From Pseudomonadota bacterium (GTDB lineage Bacteria > Pseudomonadota > Alphaproteobacteria > Rhizobiales > Afifellaceae), in contig JAEZEK010000376.1 in assembly GCA_023417735.1 (NCBI GenBank), forward strand, positions 1 to 6,560: a stretch of DNA of 6,560 bases, in the 5' to 3' direction. Numbering within the stretch: the stretch's first letter is position 1; every line of letters begins with the position of its first letter. A program made the position numbers and the translations under genes. The notes beneath the pieces were generated by a model. It did no database searches, was not told the origin of the DNA, and saw nothing but the letters and a program-made list of their open reading frames with translations. Shown in pieces: positions 5,144 to 6,560 of the stretch.

Positions 5144-6451
5144 ATGAACGTCGCACCCCCTCGCGCGGGCTCCTCCCTTTCCTGGGAGGAGCTTCGCACC
5201 CGCCTGGACCACGGTCCGTCCTTCAACGGCATGCGCGGCACGCCCTATTACCGGGAAGCGGTCTACGAGCACTTCTCCAAGGAGGAATACCAGCGCCGCC
5301 ACAATGCGCTCCGCGCCAAGATGCAGGAGCTGAACCTCGACGTGGCGATCTGCCCCGGCGGGCCCAGCCACTGGAGCTTCGGCGGCGGCATGATCTGGCT
5401 GTCCGGCCATTGGGAATGGCACGCGCTCGCCAATTACGTCGTGTTCCCGCGCGAAGGCGAGCCGACGCTTGTCTATTCGATGGGCGGCACGCATTGCGAG
5501 GCGGTGCGGCGCGAGACCGCCGGCGCCCTCAGCGACGTCCGGCCGAGCCGCAACGGCCAGTTCGGCGTGGTCATGGCCGAGCGCATCCGCGAGCTCGGCT
5601 ACGAGAAGGGCCGGATCGGGCTCCTCGAGATCGACCCGCGGCACGGCGACTACCTGCCGGTCAACCAGTACGAGGCGCTGAGGAAGGCGCTGCCGGAGGC
5701 GGATCTCGTCTTCACCAAGGGCATCATGCACGAGCTGCTCTCGGTGCACAGCGCCGAGGAGCTCGATTGCGTGCGCCATGCCGGCCGGCTCTGCACCAAC
5801 GCCATGCAGGCCATCGTGGACCGGCTGAAGCCGGGCGTGACCGAGTACCAGCTCCGCGCCGCCGCCGGCGCGGCGATCCTGGAAGGCAACGGCGACATCG
5901 ACTTCCTGATCATCGGCTCGACGCCGATGTCGGACCCGGCCCAGGTGTTCGGCAATCCGCGCCCCTCGTCGCGGGTGATCCAGGAGGGCGACATGATCCT
6001 CATGGAGCTTGCCGCCGGCTATCGCGGCTACAGCGCCCAGATCGGGCAGCCGATCTGCCTCGGCGAGCCGCCGGCCCGCCTGCGCCAGTTCTGGGACGAG
6101 ATCGCAAAGCCCGGCTACGAGCGGATGATCGCGGCGATCGGCCCGGGCAAGCCGGTCGACGACCTCAGGATCGCCGGCCAGTTCTTCCGCGAGAAGGGCG
6201 TCCAGTCGCGGCCGATCCACGTCCACGGCATCGACTTCGTCTCGGACGGGCCGCACGTCTTCCAGGACCACATCGACGTCGAGCCGTTCGAGGAGGTGAT
6301 GAAGCCCGGCATGGTGCTGATGCCCGAGCCGAACCCGATCAGCGCCGACGGCATGTTCGGCATGTTCGTCGGCCACACCTTCATCGTCACCGAGACGGGC
6401 AAGGAATGCGTCGACGACTGGCCGCTGGAGCTGACGGTGGTCCGCCCCTGA
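5144..6451 (+). CDS. Creatinase/aminopeptidase P-fold (M24-like) hydrolase lacking most metal ligands
   Basis: 435 residues, starting four bases after the binding-protein stop; the ribosome site is weak, so translation is probably coupled. No signal peptide is seen, so it is cytoplasmic. An N-terminal creatinase-like domain (about 43-195) contains a segment rich in Trp and His (75-93). The pita-bread domain (about 205-432) starts at SAEELDCVRHAGRL, the usual M24 entry helix. Aligned by eye with M24 peptidases, the five metal ligands D, D, H, E, E correspond to E288 (in LMELAAGYRGY), Q299 (in SAQIGQP), H361 (in HVHGID), E395 (in MPEPN) and G410 (in FVGHTFIVTETG). Only H361 and E395 are kept. 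Creatinase itself has the fold without metal and uses a histidine in C-N hydrolysis, so a metal-independent small-molecule hydrolase is the best reading. The linked importer probably supplies its substrate, which is unknown. Automated naming as Xaa-Pro peptidase would be misleading. Confidence 0.85.
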   Translation: MNVAPPRAGSSLSWEELRTRLDHGPSFNGMRGTPYYREAVYEHFSKEEYQRRHNALRAKMQELNLDVAICPGGPSHWSFGGGMIWLSGHWEWHALANYVVFPREGEPTLVYSMGGTHCEAVRRETAGALSDVRPSRNGQFGVVMAERIRELGYEKGRIGLLEIDPRHGDYLPVNQYEALRKALPEADLVFTKGIMHELLSVHSAEELDCVRHAGRLCTNAMQAIVDRLKPGVTEYQLRAAAGAAILEGNGDIDFLIIGSTPMSDPAQVFGNPRPSSRVIQEGDMILMELAAGYRGYSAQIGQPICLGEPPARLRQFWDEIAKPGYERMIAAIGPGKPVDDLRIAGQFFREKGVQSRPIHVHGIDFVSDGPHVFQDHIDVEPFEEVMKPGMVLMPEPNPISADGMFGMFVGHTFIVTETGKECVDDWPLELTVVRP

Positions 6452-6453
6452 CC

Positions 6454-6488
6454 GAACGGCGGCCCCGCTCCCCCCTGGGCCGCCGTTC
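6454..6488. terminator. Perfect 12-bp inverted repeat after the last gene, probable terminator or 3'-end hairpin
   Basis: GAACGGCGGCCC (6454-6465) and GGGCCGCCGTTC (6477-6488) are exact reverse complements around an 11-base C-rich loop. The repeat starts two bases after the hydrolase stop codon. It lacks a T-run, so factor-independent termination is uncertain, but the position and stem strength fit the 3' end of the operon transcript. Confidence 0.55.
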
Positions 6489-6498
6489 CGAACCTGCC

Positions 6499-6542
6499 GA
6501 GCGCGACGGCGCGGGTCATCCTCGACCCCCGCCGCCGCGCTC
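6499..6542. repeat. Long imperfect inverted repeat, possible dispersed palindromic element
   Basis: Bases 6499-6517 and 6524-6542 are 19-nt arms that pair at 17 of 19 positions (mismatches A6506 with C6535 and C6512 with C6529) around the loop ATCCTC. The centre reads GGGTC-ATCCTC-GACCC. It follows the operon-end hairpin by only ten bases and does not overlap a convincing gene. It could be a bidirectional terminator or one copy of an intergenic palindromic repeat family of the kind frequent in Alphaproteobacteria. The remaining bases to 6560 show nothing recognisable. Confidence 0.45.
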
Positions 6543-6560
6543 CCGCGCAAGAAGAGCCCA

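Noticed and set aside
5144..6451. Assignment of the last gene as a DMSP lyase (DddP), ectoine hydrolase or proline dipeptidase
   Set aside because: These M24-fold enzymes rely on Asp/Asp/His/Glu/Glu-type metal ligands; here three of those positions are changed, so no such specific name is justified.
5120..6550. Minus-strand open frame of 476 codons opposite the creatinase-like gene
   Set aside because: It is low in complexity and antisense to a full-length family member, and it runs through both inverted repeats at the 3' end, which a real gene would be unlikely to do.

Overview
The window is very GC-rich, densely coded DNA with every convincing gene on the + strand, short or overlapping junctions, and codon use that strongly prefers G/C in third positions. 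Gene content (tripartite tricarboxylate-type transporter, sulfolactate-type dehydrogenases, a NitT/TauT-type ABC importer) and base composition suggest an alphaproteobacterium, probably of the Hyphomicrobiales (Rhizobiales). No RNA gene, insertion sequence, CRISPR array or origin was seen.

Region 1 (1-2202) is the tail of a catabolic operon. It opens with the C-terminus of a TctB-like small membrane subunit. A D-isomer-specific 2-hydroxyacid dehydrogenase of the SlcC type follows with a TTG start, and then an LDH2/MDH2-family dehydrogenase of the ComC type that overlaps it by ATGA. A TTT transporter, SlcC and ComC together are the known set for 3-sulfolactate uptake and inversion: SlcC oxidises (S)-sulfolactate to sulfopyruvate and ComC reduces this to (R)-sulfolactate, the substrate of the SuyAB lyase. 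SuyAB is not in the window; if present it should lie upstream, beyond the left edge, or elsewhere.

Region 2 (2203-2373) is the only sizeable non-coding gap. It holds a hairpin plus short T-run that looks like the terminator of region 1, a candidate promoter, two copies of the palindrome TGCCGGCA 52 bp apart, and a 14-bp imperfect palindrome that could be an operator.

Region 3 (2374-6451) is a second operon: ABC ATPase, permease, periplasmic binding protein and a two-domain creatinase/aminopeptidase-P fold protein. ATPase and permease overlap by one base, a 7-bp hairpin sits in the 49-bp gap before the binding protein, and only 4 bases separate the binding protein from the last gene. This suggests import of a small organic compound followed by cytoplasmic hydrolysis. 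The hydrolase has lost three of the five canonical M24 metal ligands, so it is more likely a metal-independent, creatinase-like C-N hydrolase than a peptidase. Its substrate cannot be read from the sequence, and this transporter-hydrolase pair is the least understood part of the window.

Region 4 (6452-6560) carries two consecutive strong inverted repeats and no gene: a perfect 12-bp stem directly after the last stop codon, and a 19-nt arm repeat with two mismatches that may be a dispersed palindromic element.
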